Assembly: GCA_027483895.1 (NCBI GenBank)
Contig: JAIXTP010000021.1
Location: forward strand, 1 to 64,000
DNA from: Hyphomicrobiales bacterium
GTDB lineage: Bacteria; Pseudomonadota; Alphaproteobacteria; Rhizobiales; Beijerinckiaceae
DNA length: 64,000 nt
Direction: 5' to 3'
This document shows positions 18,170 through 26,094 of the stretch, in pieces (position 1 is the stretch's first letter; each line of letters opens with the position of its first letter). The notes beneath the pieces were generated by a model that searched no databases, was not told the DNA's origin, and was given only the letters and a program-made list of their open reading frames with translations. Position numbers and translations under genes: made by a program.

Positions 18170-19230
18170 CGTTCGGGGTGGGGTCCCTGCGGCATCGGCA
18201 TGGGCGTCCATAGCACGTCGTCGATGCGGGGCGCGCCCGTCGCGAGCATGATGAGACGGTCGAGACCGAGCGCGATGCCCGAGGCCGCGGGCATGGTCGC
18301 GAGCGCGGCCATGAAATCCTCGTCGATCGGATAGCGTTCGCCGTAGATCTCCTGCATCGCGTCCATATCGGCGACGAAGCGGCGCCGTTGTTCATGGGCG
18401 TCGGTCAGTTCGCCGAAGCCGTTCGCGAGTTCGACCCCGCAGGCATAGAGCTCGAACCGCTCGGCGACCCGCGGATCGGAAGGCTTCGGCCGCGCGAGAG
18501 CGGCCTCGTTCACCGGGTATTCGCACAGGATCGTCGCGCGCCCGAGCCCCAGCCGAGGCTCGATCCGCTCCACCAGAACGCGGCTGAACACGTCCGACCA
18601 CGCATCGTCGTCGGCGACGCGGATGCCGACGCCGCGCGCCGCATCGGCCAACATATCGCGATCGGGCACGCCGCCGGGCGTCGTCGCGAGGAGATCGATC
18701 CCCGCATGCCGCGCGAAAGCGTCCTGCAGCGTCACGCGCTCGGGCGGAAGGAACGGGTCCGCGCTGCGGTCGCGATAGCGGAACATGGTGGACCCCGCGG
18801 CGCGGGCGGCCTCCGCCAGGAGGGCGGCGCAGTCGTCCATCAGCGTCTCGTAGGGCTCGCCCGCACGGTACCATTCCAGCATCGTGAATTCGGTCGCGTG
18901 CAGCGCGCCGCGCTCCCGGTCGCGGAAGACGCGGGCGAAATCGAAGATCCGCGGCTCGCCCGCGGCCAAGAGCTTCTTGCAGGCGAATTCGGGCGAGGTG
19001 TGCAGATACCACTGCGCGACCAGGCCGTCCGGCGCACGCACCGAGACGGCGAGACCGTGCAGATGGGTCTCGTTGCCGGGAGAGACCTGCAGCTGTCCGG
19101 CCTCGACCTCGACGAAGCCGCGCTCCTCGAACCAGCGCCGCAGCGCGCTTCGGGCGCGGTTGCGCGCCATGAGCACGGGACGGCGGTCGGCATGGCGCCG
19201 CGGATGCCAGAAGGGGGCGGCTTCGACCAT
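18166..19230 (-). CDS. epmA: EF-P lysine lysyltransferase EpmA (GenX/PoxA)
   Basis: A 354-residue class II lysyl-tRNA-synthetase-like protein lacking the anticodon-binding domain, which attaches beta-lysine to EF-P. Class II motif 2 is seen at [26 protein letters not shown] and motif 3 at [31 protein letters not shown] matches the EpmA/LysRS substrate pocket. It is divergent from efp, 102 bases away, and coupled to epmB, so enzyme and target genes are together. EpmC, the EF-P hydroxylase, is not seen. Confidence 0.95.
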   Translation of the reverse strand: MVEAAPFWHPRRHADRRPVLMARNRARSALRRWFEERGFVEVEAGQLQVSPGNETHLHGLAVSVRAPDGLVAQWYLHTSPEFACKKLLAAGEPRIFDFARVFRDRERGALHATEFTMLEWYRAGEPYETLMDDCAALLAEAARAAGSTMFRYRDRSADPFLPPERVTLQDAFARHAGIDLLATTPGGVPDRDMLADAARGVGIRVADDDAWSDVFSRVLVERIEPRLGLGRATILCEYPVNEAALARPKPSDPRVAERFELYACGVELANGFGELTDAHEQRRRFVADMDAMQEIYGERYPIDEDFMAALATMPAASGIALGLDRLIMLATGAPRIDDVLWTPMPMPQGPHPER

Positions 19231-19332
19231 CAGCCTCTAGCCTCCGGTGCGTTTTTGTGTGACAAGCCCGCCCGCGCCCCGCGACGTCCGTCGTCGGGGC
19301 CTGTTCCGCTTCCGGGAAAAGGGACGTCGTAC

Positions 19333-19899
19333 GTGAAGGTCATCGCCAGCTCGCTCCGCAAGGGCAACATCGTAGAGAAGGACGGCCATCTCTATGTGAT
19401 CCTCACCGCCGAGAACATCCACCCCGGCAAGGGAACGCCCGTCACGCAGCTCGACATGCGCCGCATCAGCGACGGCGTGAAGGTGTCGGAGCGCTACCGC
19501 ACGACCGAACAGGTCGAGCGCGCCTTCGTCGAGGATCGCGACTACAACTACCTTTACGAGGATGCCGACGGCTTCAACTTCATGAACAACGAAACCTTCG
19601 AACAGGTTTCGGTTCCGAAGGACATCGTCGGCGATCGCGCGCCCTTCCTGCAGGAAGGCATGAAATGCGTGCTCTCGATGCATGACGCGAACCCGGTCGC
19701 GATCGAGCTGCCCGCCCGCATCGTGCTCGAGATCACCGAGACCGAGCCGACCGTGAAGGGCCAGACGGCTTCCTCCTCCTACAAGCCCGCGATTCTGTCG
19801 AACGGCGTGCGCACCATGGTTCCGCCGCACATCGCGGCCGGCACCCGCGTGGTGATCATGACCGAGGACGGCTCCTACGTGGAACGCGCCAAGGACTGA
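19333..19899 (+). CDS. efp: Elongation factor P
   Basis: A 188-residue EF-P, which relieves ribosome stalling at polyproline stretches. The modification loop reads IHPGKGTP with lysine at position 33, the lysylation target, consistent with the adjacent epmA and epmB. Three OB/KOW-like domains are implied by length, and the C-terminal signature PASYKPA-like region appears as [19 protein letters not shown]. The GTG start at 19333 is supported by GAAAAGGGA and by alignment of the first strand ([12 protein letters not shown]). Confidence 0.96.
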   Translation: MKVIASSLRKGNIVEKDGHLYVILTAENIHPGKGTPVTQLDMRRISDGVKVSERYRTTEQVERAFVEDRDYNYLYEDADGFNFMNNETFEQVSVPKDIVGDRAPFLQEGMKCVLSMHDANPVAIELPARIVLEITETEPTVKGQTASSSYKPAILSNGVRTMVPPHIAAGTRVVIMTEDGSYVERAKD

Positions 19900-19941
19900 C
19901 CACGGTCTGCAGGGGCCCTGCCGGTTCCCCGCCACCCTGAC

Positions 19942-20056
19942 GCGTCATCCCGGGCGGCGCAGCCGACCCGGGATCCAGAAAAAACGTCGGGCGCCGAGCG
20001 GTTCGGAGATTTCCTGGATCCCGGCTCTCCGCTGCGCTACGGCCGGGATGACACGC
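19942..20056. repeat. Imperfect extragenic palindrome
   Basis: Two arms, 19942-19979 and 20011-20056, are imperfect inverted repeats: GTCATCCCGG pairs with CCGGGATGAC, GGATCCAG with CTGGATCC, and GCGCAGC with GCTGCGC. Elements reading CATCCCGG...CCGGGATGAC are common dispersed intergenic palindromes in alphaproteobacteria. Only one copy is noticed here. It fills most of the 254-base gap between efp and yggT and could also fold as a transcription-end hairpin. Confidence 0.75.
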
Positions 20057-20153
20057 GGAATCGCTGCTCGGTTTGCTTGTAGGGACGTCAGCCTTGTCGC
20101 GGTCGGTTCCGCGCCTCTAATCTCCCTCCGTACATAGCGAAGGAGTCCGCCGC

Positions 20154-20444
20154 ATGACTGCAGTGTTGAGGCTCGTCATTGACGTACTGCTTTTTTATCA
20201 ATGGCTGATACTGCTATCTGCAGCTATGAGCTGGCTGGTTATGTTCAACGTAATCAATACTCGAAATGAGTTCGTCAGGATAATACTGCAGGCGCTACAG
20301 TCTATCACTGAGCCAGTCCTGACCAGAATTCGTAGGTTCATGCCGCATACAGGGGCGTTGGATCTTTCTCCCGTCATTTTGTTTTTTGCTATTCAGCTTT
20401 TGATATATCTACTCCAAGACTTTCTGCGTGGAAGCACCTTTTGA
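20154..20444 (+). CDS. yggT: YggT family membrane protein, AT-rich
   Basis: A 96-residue membrane protein of the YggT family with two hydrophobic spans (about residues 5-31 and 72-90) and the family's central motif, here ALQSITEPVLTRIRRFMP. YggT proteins are linked to osmotic-stress resistance and envelope organisation; the role is not settled. The sequence is about 45% GC by hand count over 20161-20400, whereas a 60-base sample of folD next door is about 80%. Codons such as ATA, TTT and CTA are frequent here and rare nearby. The gene order yggT-yggU-folD is the usual one. Confidence 0.88.
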   Translation: MTAVLRLVIDVLLFYQWLILLSAAMSWLVMFNVINTRNEFVRIILQALQSITEPVLTRIRRFMPHTGALDLSPVILFFAIQLLIYLLQDFLRGSTF

Positions 20445-20778
20445 CGTGGACGCCCCATCGCCTTTGCAATCGACCGCAGACGGACTCTTCGTGCGCGTTC
20501 GCCTGACCCCTAAGGGGGGCCGGGACTCGCTCGTTGGAATTCAGCATCTCTCGGACGGAACAGCGGTGCTCAAGGCCCGCGTCCGGGCGGCGCCGGAGAA
20601 CGGCGAGGCCAATGCCGCTCTCGAGCGGCTGCTGGCGAAAACCTGCGGGATCGCGCGGTCGCGCGCCGCGGTGACGTCCGGACCCACGAGCCGGATCAAG
20701 ACGGTATCGCTGGAAGGCGATGCGGAGACATTGGCGGCCGCGCTGGCGGACGGCCTCGCGCATGGAGTGACGACATGA
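20428..20778 (+). CDS. yggU: DUF167 family protein (YggU)
   Basis: A 116-residue YggU/DUF167 protein of unknown biochemical role. The conserved core is [15 protein letters not shown] (residues about 25-39) followed by [23 protein letters not shown] and [15 protein letters not shown]. The GTG at 20428 overlaps the end of yggT by 17 bases; a later start is possible since the first 15 residues are not conserved. The first part of the gene keeps the low GC of yggT and then returns to the high GC of the chromosome. It overlaps folD by four bases (ATGA). Confidence 0.88.
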   Translation: MEAPFDVDAPSPLQSTADGLFVRVRLTPKGGRDSLVGIQHLSDGTAVLKARVRAAPENGEANAALERLLAKTCGIARSRAAVTSGPTSRIKTVSLEGDAETLAAALADGLAHGVTT

Positions 20779-21668
20779 CGGCCCGGATCATCGACGGAAA
20801 GGCGGTCGCGGCGGCCCTGAGGGCGCGCGTGGCCGAAGTCGCGGCGGGCCTCGCCGCGACCTACGGCAAGGCGCCCGGTCTGGCCGTCGTGCTCGTCGGC
20901 GAGGACCCCGCGAGCCAAGTCTATGTCGGCTCGAAGGTGAAGATGACGACCGAGGCGGGGCTTCGATCCATCGAGCACGTCCTGCCCGCGACGACGTCCG
21001 AGGCCGACCTTCTCGCGCTGGTCGCGAAGCTCAATGCCGACCCGGAAATCGACGGCATCCTCGTCCAGCTTCCGCTGCCGAAGCAGATCGACGCCGACAA
21101 GGTGATCGCGGCGATCGACCCCGCCAAGGACGTCGACGGCTTCCACCCGGTGAATGCGGGCAAGCTCGCCACCGGCACCGGCGGCCTCGTGCCCTGCACG
21201 CCGCTGGGCTGCCTGAAACTGCTGAAGACCGTGCGCGATGACCTCTCCGGGCTCGATGCGGTGGTCGTGGGCCGCTCGAACATCGTCGGCAAGCCGATGG
21301 CGGCGCTGCTGCTGGCCGAGAGCTGCACGGTCACGGTGGCGCATTCGCGCACCCGCGATCTGCCGGAGGTCTGCCGCCGGGCCGATATCCTCGTCGCCGC
21401 CGTCGGGCGCCCGGAAATGATCAAGGGCGATTGGGTGAAGCCGGGCGCGATCGTGATCGACGTCGGCATCAACCGGATCGACGCTCCCGAAAAGGGCCCG
21501 GGCAAGACCCGCCTCGTCGGCGATGTCGCTTATGACGAAGCCGCGGCGAAAGCGGAGTGGATCACCCCCGTCCCCGGGGGGGTCGGGCCGATGACCATCG
21601 CCTGCCTGCTTGCGAACACGGTCACCGCCGCCTGCGCCCGGCGCGGCTGGGCCGCGCCGGCGCTCTGA
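20775..21668 (+). CDS. folD: Bifunctional methylenetetrahydrofolate dehydrogenase/cyclohydrolase
   Basis: A 297-residue FolD, interconverting methylene-, methenyl- and formyl-tetrahydrofolate with NADP. The active-site segment is [11 protein letters not shown] (the catalytic Lys at about 56), followed by [28 protein letters not shown] in the nucleotide-binding domain, and [19 protein letters not shown] at the C-terminus. Full family length. Translationally coupled to yggU. It feeds one-carbon units to purine synthesis, including the PurH step encoded at the other end of the window. Confidence 0.97.
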   Translation: MTARIIDGKAVAAALRARVAEVAAGLAATYGKAPGLAVVLVGEDPASQVYVGSKVKMTTEAGLRSIEHVLPATTSEADLLALVAKLNADPEIDGILVQLPLPKQIDADKVIAAIDPAKDVDGFHPVNAGKLATGTGGLVPCTPLGCLKLLKTVRDDLSGLDAVVVGRSNIVGKPMAALLLAESCTVTVAHSRTRDLPEVCRRADILVAAVGRPEMIKGDWVKPGAIVIDVGINRIDAPEKGPGKTRLVGDVAYDEAAAKAEWITPVPGGVGPMTIACLLANTVTAACARRGWAAPAL

Positions 21669-21687
21669 AAAGAAGGCTCTCCGAGCC

Positions 21688-23442
21688 TCAAGCCGCCGCG
21701 TTCTCGTTCGCGGCGGGACGGTTGGGGACGAGGTTGACCACCCGATCGTGATAGGCGGTCAGCGTGCCGCGATGGCCGATGCTGACGATGGTCGGCTTCC
21801 ATGCGGCCTCGCGCAGCAGCGTGTACATCAGCGCCTCGCCCGCCTCGTCGAGCGCCGAGGTGGCTTCGTCGAGAAAGACGGTGCCGGGCTGCGTGAGCAG
21901 CACGCGGGCGAAGGCGAGCCGCTGCTGTTCGCCGCCGGACAGGCGGTGGCTCCAATGGTCGACCTCGTCGAGCCGCCCGATCAGATGGCCGAGATTGACC
22001 GCCTTGAGCGCGCGGACCACTTCGAGATCGTCGGCGGTCGGGGCCTCCGGATAGCAGGCGGCCTCGCGCAGCGTGCCGAGCGGCATATAGGGCTTCTGCG
22101 GAATGAACAGCATGGAGCCGGGCGCCACCTCGACCGAGCCGCGGCCATAGGGCCAGATCCCCGCGATGGCGCGCAGGACCGTGCTCTTGCCGGTGCCCGA
22201 CGGCGCCTTGATGAGGATCGCCTCGCCCGGCTCCGCCGTCAGTTCGACGCCCGAGATCAGCGGCCGCGCGTTCGGCAGGTCGAGATGGAGATCCCGTACC
22301 GCGAGCTTGGCGCCTTGCGCGACGGTGAGCGGCGTCACCGCGCTCGCATGGATCGCGTCGAGATCGTCGCGGAAGGTGGTCAGGCGATCGGTCGTGGCCT
22401 TCCATTCAGCGATGCGGGGATAGCTGTTGATGAAGAAGTTGAGGCAGGCCTGCACCGCACCGAAGGCCGCCGCCACCTGCATCACCTGCCCGAAGGTGAG
22501 TTCGCCGGCGAAATAGCGGGGCGAGGCGAGCAGGAACGGAATGACGATGCTGGCCTGCGTGTAGGAATGCGTGAACCAGGCAAGCCGCCGCTCGCTCTTC
22601 AGGATCGAGCGGAAATTGGACACCACGCGACCCCAGCGGTCGCCGAGTATGCCGCTCTCGCGATCCTCGCCGCGATAGAAGGCCACCGTCTCGGCGTTCT
22701 CGCGCAGGCGGATCAGGCCGTAGCGGAAATCCGCTTCGAGCGTCCGGTTGGCGCTGTGCAGGCCGATCAGGGGGTTGCCGATGAAATGCGTCACGAGGCT
22801 CGCCGCGATGCTGTAGGCGAACACGGCAAGCACCATGTAGCCCGGCACCGAGACGCCGAACACGTCGAGACTGCCCGAAAGCGCCCAGAGCACCGCGGTG
22901 AAGGACACGAGCGAGACCGCGACGTCGAGCACGCCGACGATGAGGTCGAGCGTCTGCCCTGCGAAGATGCCCATGTCCTCGGTGATGCGCTGGTCGGGAT
23001 CGGTCGAAGCGCGGTTTTCGAGCTGGAGCCGGAAAAACGCGCGGTGCGCCATCCAGTCGCCCATGTAGCGACGGACCATCCAGTCGCGCCATTGCAGCTT
23101 GATGCTCTCCGCCAGCCGATGGCCGAAGATCAGGCAGGCCACGAAGCCCGCCGCGATCAGCCCGAAAGCCGCGATCTGCGCCTTGAAGGCCGCGGCGTCG
23201 TTGCCCTGCAGAGCGGTGTAGAAGGCGTTGTACCAGGCGTTCTGCTTCAGCGCGATCCAAGTGGTGGCGAGCTTCACGCCGATCAGCATGGCGACGAGCA
23301 GCTTCGCCCGGCCCGAGTCCGGCGAGGCCCAGAAGGGCAGCGCGAGCCGCAGCATCCGGCGCGGGAAGGAAGCGCCCGCCGGAGCGGCGGCGGAGCGTGA
23401 ACGGCCGGCCGTGCGGCGGGCGGGGAAGGCGATGATGGGCAT
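21688..23442 (-). CDS. ABC transporter with fused membrane and ATPase domains, SbmA/BclA-like
   Basis: A 584-residue half-transporter. The N-terminal membrane domain (about residues 30-330) belongs to the ABC_membrane_2/SbmA-BacA group: WRDWMVRRYMGDWMAHRAFFRL and DQRITEDM are characteristic, and SANRTLEADFRYGLIRLRENAE follows. The ATPase has Walker A APSGTGKST, signature LSGGEQQR, and Walker B TVFLDEAT. Members such as BclA and YddA import peptides or cobalamin-like compounds and give peptide resistance. The substrate cannot be told here. It is divergent from the enoyl-CoA hydratase gene across a gap containing a perfect palindrome. Confidence 0.88.
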   Translation of the reverse strand: MPIIAFPARRTAGRSRSAAAPAGASFPRRMLRLALPFWASPDSGRAKLLVAMLIGVKLATTWIALKQNAWYNAFYTALQGNDAAAFKAQIAAFGLIAAGFVACLIFGHRLAESIKLQWRDWMVRRYMGDWMAHRAFFRLQLENRASTDPDQRITEDMGIFAGQTLDLIVGVLDVAVSLVSFTAVLWALSGSLDVFGVSVPGYMVLAVFAYSIAASLVTHFIGNPLIGLHSANRTLEADFRYGLIRLRENAETVAFYRGEDRESGILGDRWGRVVSNFRSILKSERRLAWFTHSYTQASIVIPFLLASPRYFAGELTFGQVMQVAAAFGAVQACLNFFINSYPRIAEWKATTDRLTTFRDDLDAIHASAVTPLTVAQGAKLAVRDLHLDLPNARPLISGVELTAEPGEAILIKAPSGTGKSTVLRAIAGIWPYGRGSVEVAPGSMLFIPQKPYMPLGTLREAACYPEAPTADDLEVVRALKAVNLGHLIGRLDEVDHWSHRLSGGEQQRLAFARVLLTQPGTVFLDEATSALDEAGEALMYTLLREAAWKPTIVSIGHRGTLTAYHDRVVNLVPNRPAANENAAA

Positions 23443-23550
23443 GGTCGGTCCCGTTCGGACGGAGAGGCTTCGAAAGCGGCGGCGAAGCCCCGCGATGGGC
23501 GGAGCACCTCTCTGTGAGGCCCGAACCGGGACGGGAAATCGGATCGATCA

Positions 23551-23566
23551 TGGCGGATCCGCCATG
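23551..23566. promoter_or_regulatory. Perfect 16-bp palindrome between divergent genes
   Basis: ATGGCGGATCCGCCAT is fully self-complementary and lies in the 240-base gap between the divergent ABC transporter and enoyl-CoA hydratase genes. A related half, GATCCGCCA, recurs about 50 bases on. It could be an operator; function is inference. Confidence 0.4.
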
Positions 23567-23682
23567 TTCGTAAGCGCTTTACAACCCCGCAACGCGGAAT
23601 GACATTTCATTGCGATCCGCCACGCTTCTTTGCCCGAAGCATCGGGCGGGCCGCCGCTTTTTCCCGTGAGGAGAGGACCGTG

Positions 23683-24465
23683 ATGACCGAGGGACTCGTC
23701 CGCTACGACGCGCGTGACGGCGCAGCCATCCTGACGCTCGCGAGCCCGTCGAAGCTGAACGCGATGAGCCTCGACATGTGGGCCTCGCTTCCCGATCTCG
23801 TGCATCGGGCCGAGCGCGATCCCGCCGTCCGGGTGATCGTACTGCGCGGCGACGGCGAGAAGGCGTTCTGCGCGGGCGCCGACATCTCGCAATTCGGCGA
23901 CAAACGCTCCGAAGCCGAAGCGATCGCGGAATATGACGCGACCGTGGAGCGGGGGAATACGGCCCTGCGCGAAGCGGAAAAGCCGACGGTCGCGGTGATC
24001 AAGGGCATCTGTTTCGGCGGCGGCTTCGGCCTCGCGGTGGCCTGCGACCTTCGCGTGGCCTCGTCGGACTCCCGGTTCCGCATTCCGGCCGCCCGTCTCG
24101 GCCTCGGCTACGGCTTTTCGAACATCGAGATGCTGGTGCGCCGCCTCGGCCTCGGGACCACGGCGGACCTCCTGCTCAGCGCCCGCATCATCGAGGCCGG
24201 GGAGGCCTGCACGCTCGGCATCGTCAACGCCGTCTGGAACGCGACGGATTTCGAGGAAGAGGCCGCGCGCCACGTCGAGCGGATCGCCCACAATGCACCG
24301 CTGACGCTCAAGGCGATCAAGAAGGCGCTCTCCGAATCGGAGAAGCCCGCGCCCGACCGGGCCGCCGTGGATGCGCTCGTGGCCGCCTGCTACGCGAGCC
24401 GCGATTATCACGAAGGCCGCGCCGCATTCCGCGAGAAGCGCGAGCCGCTGTTCACCGGCGAGTGA
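23683..24465 (+). CDS. Enoyl-CoA hydratase/isomerase family protein
   Basis: A 260-residue crotonase-fold protein. Oxyanion-hole segments are AFCAGADISQF (near residue 64) and GICFGGGFGLAVACDLRVA (near 107). The expected catalytic glutamates of true hydratases are not both evident: the second segment reads FRIPAARLGLGYGFSNIEML, where Ala-Ala-Arg stands in place of Pro-Glu. A hydratase activity is therefore uncertain. GAGGAGAGG precedes the ATG at 23683; an ATG at 23599 lacks this support. The core-MetE gene follows 69 bases on. Confidence 0.85.
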   Translation: MTEGLVRYDARDGAAILTLASPSKLNAMSLDMWASLPDLVHRAERDPAVRVIVLRGDGEKAFCAGADISQFGDKRSEAEAIAEYDATVERGNTALREAEKPTVAVIKGICFGGGFGLAVACDLRVASSDSRFRIPAARLGLGYGFSNIEMLVRRLGLGTTADLLLSARIIEAGEACTLGIVNAVWNATDFEEEAARHVERIAHNAPLTLKAIKKALSESEKPAPDRAAVDALVAACYASRDYHEGRAAFREKREPLFTGE

Positions 24466-24534
24466 GCCCCGCGGGCTCGACCTCGAGGCCCTGCGACCCT
24501 AGAAACCGGCAGAAGAACCCGAAAGGACCGTCCC

Positions 24535-25560
24535 GTGCTTCAGACCACCATCGCCGGCAGCCTCCCGAAGCCTTCCTGGCTCGCGGAGCCCGAAAAGCTC
24601 TGGGCCGCGTGGAAGCCGACCGGCGACGCGCTCGTCGAGGCCAAGCGGGACGCGACCATCCTCGCCGTGAAGGAACAAGAACTGGCGGGCATCGACATCG
24701 TCGGCGACGGCGAGCAGGCCCGGCAGCATTTCGTGCACGGCTTCCTCGAGCGCATCGCGGGCGTCGATTTCGAGAAGCGGGTGACGATGGGCATCCGCAA
24801 CAACCGGTATGAAGCGCTGGTGCCGACCGTCACGGCGCCGCTGACCCGCATGGGCCCGGTGCATTCCTTCGAGGCCGGCATCGCGCGGGCGGCGACGCAG
24901 AAGAAGCTGAAATTCACCCTGCCGGGCCCGATGACGATCATCGACACGATCGCGGACGGCTATTACGGCGACCGCGTGAAGATGGCGATGGCCTTCGCCG
25001 ACCTCCTCAACGAGGAGGCGAAGGAGCTGGAAGCGCTGGGCGTCGACATCGTCCAATTCGACGAGCCAGCCTTCAACGTCTACATGGATCAGGTCCGCGA
25101 GTGGGGCATCGAGGCTCTGGAGCGGGCGGCCGCCGGCCTGAAATGCACCACCGCCGTGCACATCTGCTACGGCTACGGCATCAAGGCCAATATCGAGTGG
25201 AAGCAGACCCTCGGCTCCGAATGGCGGCAATACGAGGACACGTTCCCCGTCATCGCCGAGAGCCGGATCGATCAGGTCTCGCTCGAATGCGCCAATTCCC
25301 GCGTTCCGATCGACCTGATCGGTCTTCTGCGCGGCAAGGACGTGCTGGTGGGCGCCATCGACGTGGCGAGCGAGACGGTGGAGACGCCCGAAGAGGTCGC
25401 CGCCGTCATCCGGAAGGCGATGGAATTCGTCGCGCCCGAGAAGCTCTACCCCTGCACCAATTGCGGCATGGCGCCGCTCCCGCGCGCGATCGCGCGCGGA
25501 AAGCTGGAAGCGCTCGCCCGCGGGGCGGCGATCGTCCGGCGCGAGCTGGGCAAGGCCTGA
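24535..25560 (+). CDS. Core-length MetE-type methionine synthase
   Basis: A 341-residue protein equal to only the C-terminal catalytic half of cobalamin-independent methionine synthase. Zinc ligands are visible: H209 and C211 in AVHICYGYG, a Glu in QVSLECANS, and C310 in CTNCGMAPL. The N-terminal half that helps bind polyglutamyl-methyltetrahydrofolate in ordinary MetE is absent. Such short forms occur in archaea, where the methyl donor is a corrinoid protein, and in bacterial MesD-type proteins that need a MesX partner; no mesX-like gene is beside it. GTG start with AAAGGA upstream. Confidence 0.85.
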   Translation: MLQTTIAGSLPKPSWLAEPEKLWAAWKPTGDALVEAKRDATILAVKEQELAGIDIVGDGEQARQHFVHGFLERIAGVDFEKRVTMGIRNNRYEALVPTVTAPLTRMGPVHSFEAGIARAATQKKLKFTLPGPMTIIDTIADGYYGDRVKMAMAFADLLNEEAKELEALGVDIVQFDEPAFNVYMDQVREWGIEALERAAAGLKCTTAVHICYGYGIKANIEWKQTLGSEWRQYEDTFPVIAESRIDQVSLECANSRVPIDLIGLLRGKDVLVGAIDVASETVETPEEVAAVIRKAMEFVAPEKLYPCTNCGMAPLPRAIARGKLEALARGAAIVRRELGKA

Positions 25561-25635
25561 CCGGGGTCGGATGCGGCCGGTCGATCGCAACGCGACCGGC
25601 CGGACGGCGTTCCATGCGGCCGCGTCCGGACTGAT

Positions 25636-25648
25636 ACCCATAATGGGT
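25636..25648. promoter_or_regulatory. Odd palindrome upstream of the cold-shock gene
   Basis: ACCCATAATGGGT is a perfect inverted repeat around a central A, 177 bases before the cspA-like start. The 264-base gap 25561-25824 has no gene; cold-shock genes usually have long leaders, so much of it may be transcribed. Confidence 0.3.
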
Positions 25649-25824
25649 CTGCTTGCCGGCCGCCGTAATTTCCCTTACCTTTCCTTCCATCGACTTGGCC
25701 GGACTTCTGGGCCGCTTCGCTCGAACGGGCGCACGCTTCAGACCCTCTCCAAAGATCGACCGACCGGGCGTCGCGCGAATGCGAGGCTCATTGAACGTGC
25801 ATCTATCGAAGAAAGGACGGCGCC

Positions 25825-26034
25825 ATGAACACCGGCACCGTGAAGTGGTTCAACGAGACCAAGGGCTACGGCTTCATTCAGCCGGACAACGGCGGCAAGG
25901 ACGTTTTCGTCCACATCTCCGCCGTGGAACGCTCGGGCATGCGCGGTCTGCGCGACGGCCAGAAGATCAACTACGAGCTCGAGACCGACCGCCGCACCGG
26001 CCGTCAGTCGGCCGTGAACCTGCAGGCCGCGTAA
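25825..26034 (+). CDS. cspA: Cold-shock domain protein
   Basis: A 69-residue single cold-shock domain, an RNA chaperone. RNP1 is KGYGFIQ (residues 13-19) and RNP2 is VFVHIS (27-32); both are intact. GAAAGGA lies before the ATG. The gene stands alone between the core-MetE gene and the uronate operon and ends at a strong terminator. Symbol given for the family; paralogues are usual. Confidence 0.96.
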   Translation: MNTGTVKWFNETKGYGFIQPDNGGKDVFVHISAVERSGMRGLRDGQKINYELETDRRTGRQSAVNLQAA

Positions 26035-26055
26035 GCATCCCGCAGAGCCAATTCG

Positions 26056-26086
26056 AAAAGCGCGCCGCGAGGCGCGCTTTTTTCTT
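26056..26086 (+). terminator. Terminator after the cold-shock gene
   Basis: An 11-bp stem AAAAGCGCGCC/GGCGCGCTTTT with loop GCGA is followed by T residues, 22 bases after the stop. Because of the A run on its other side it may also end transcription of the convergent uronate operon. Confidence 0.92.
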
Positions 26087-26094
26087 GTCCGGGC

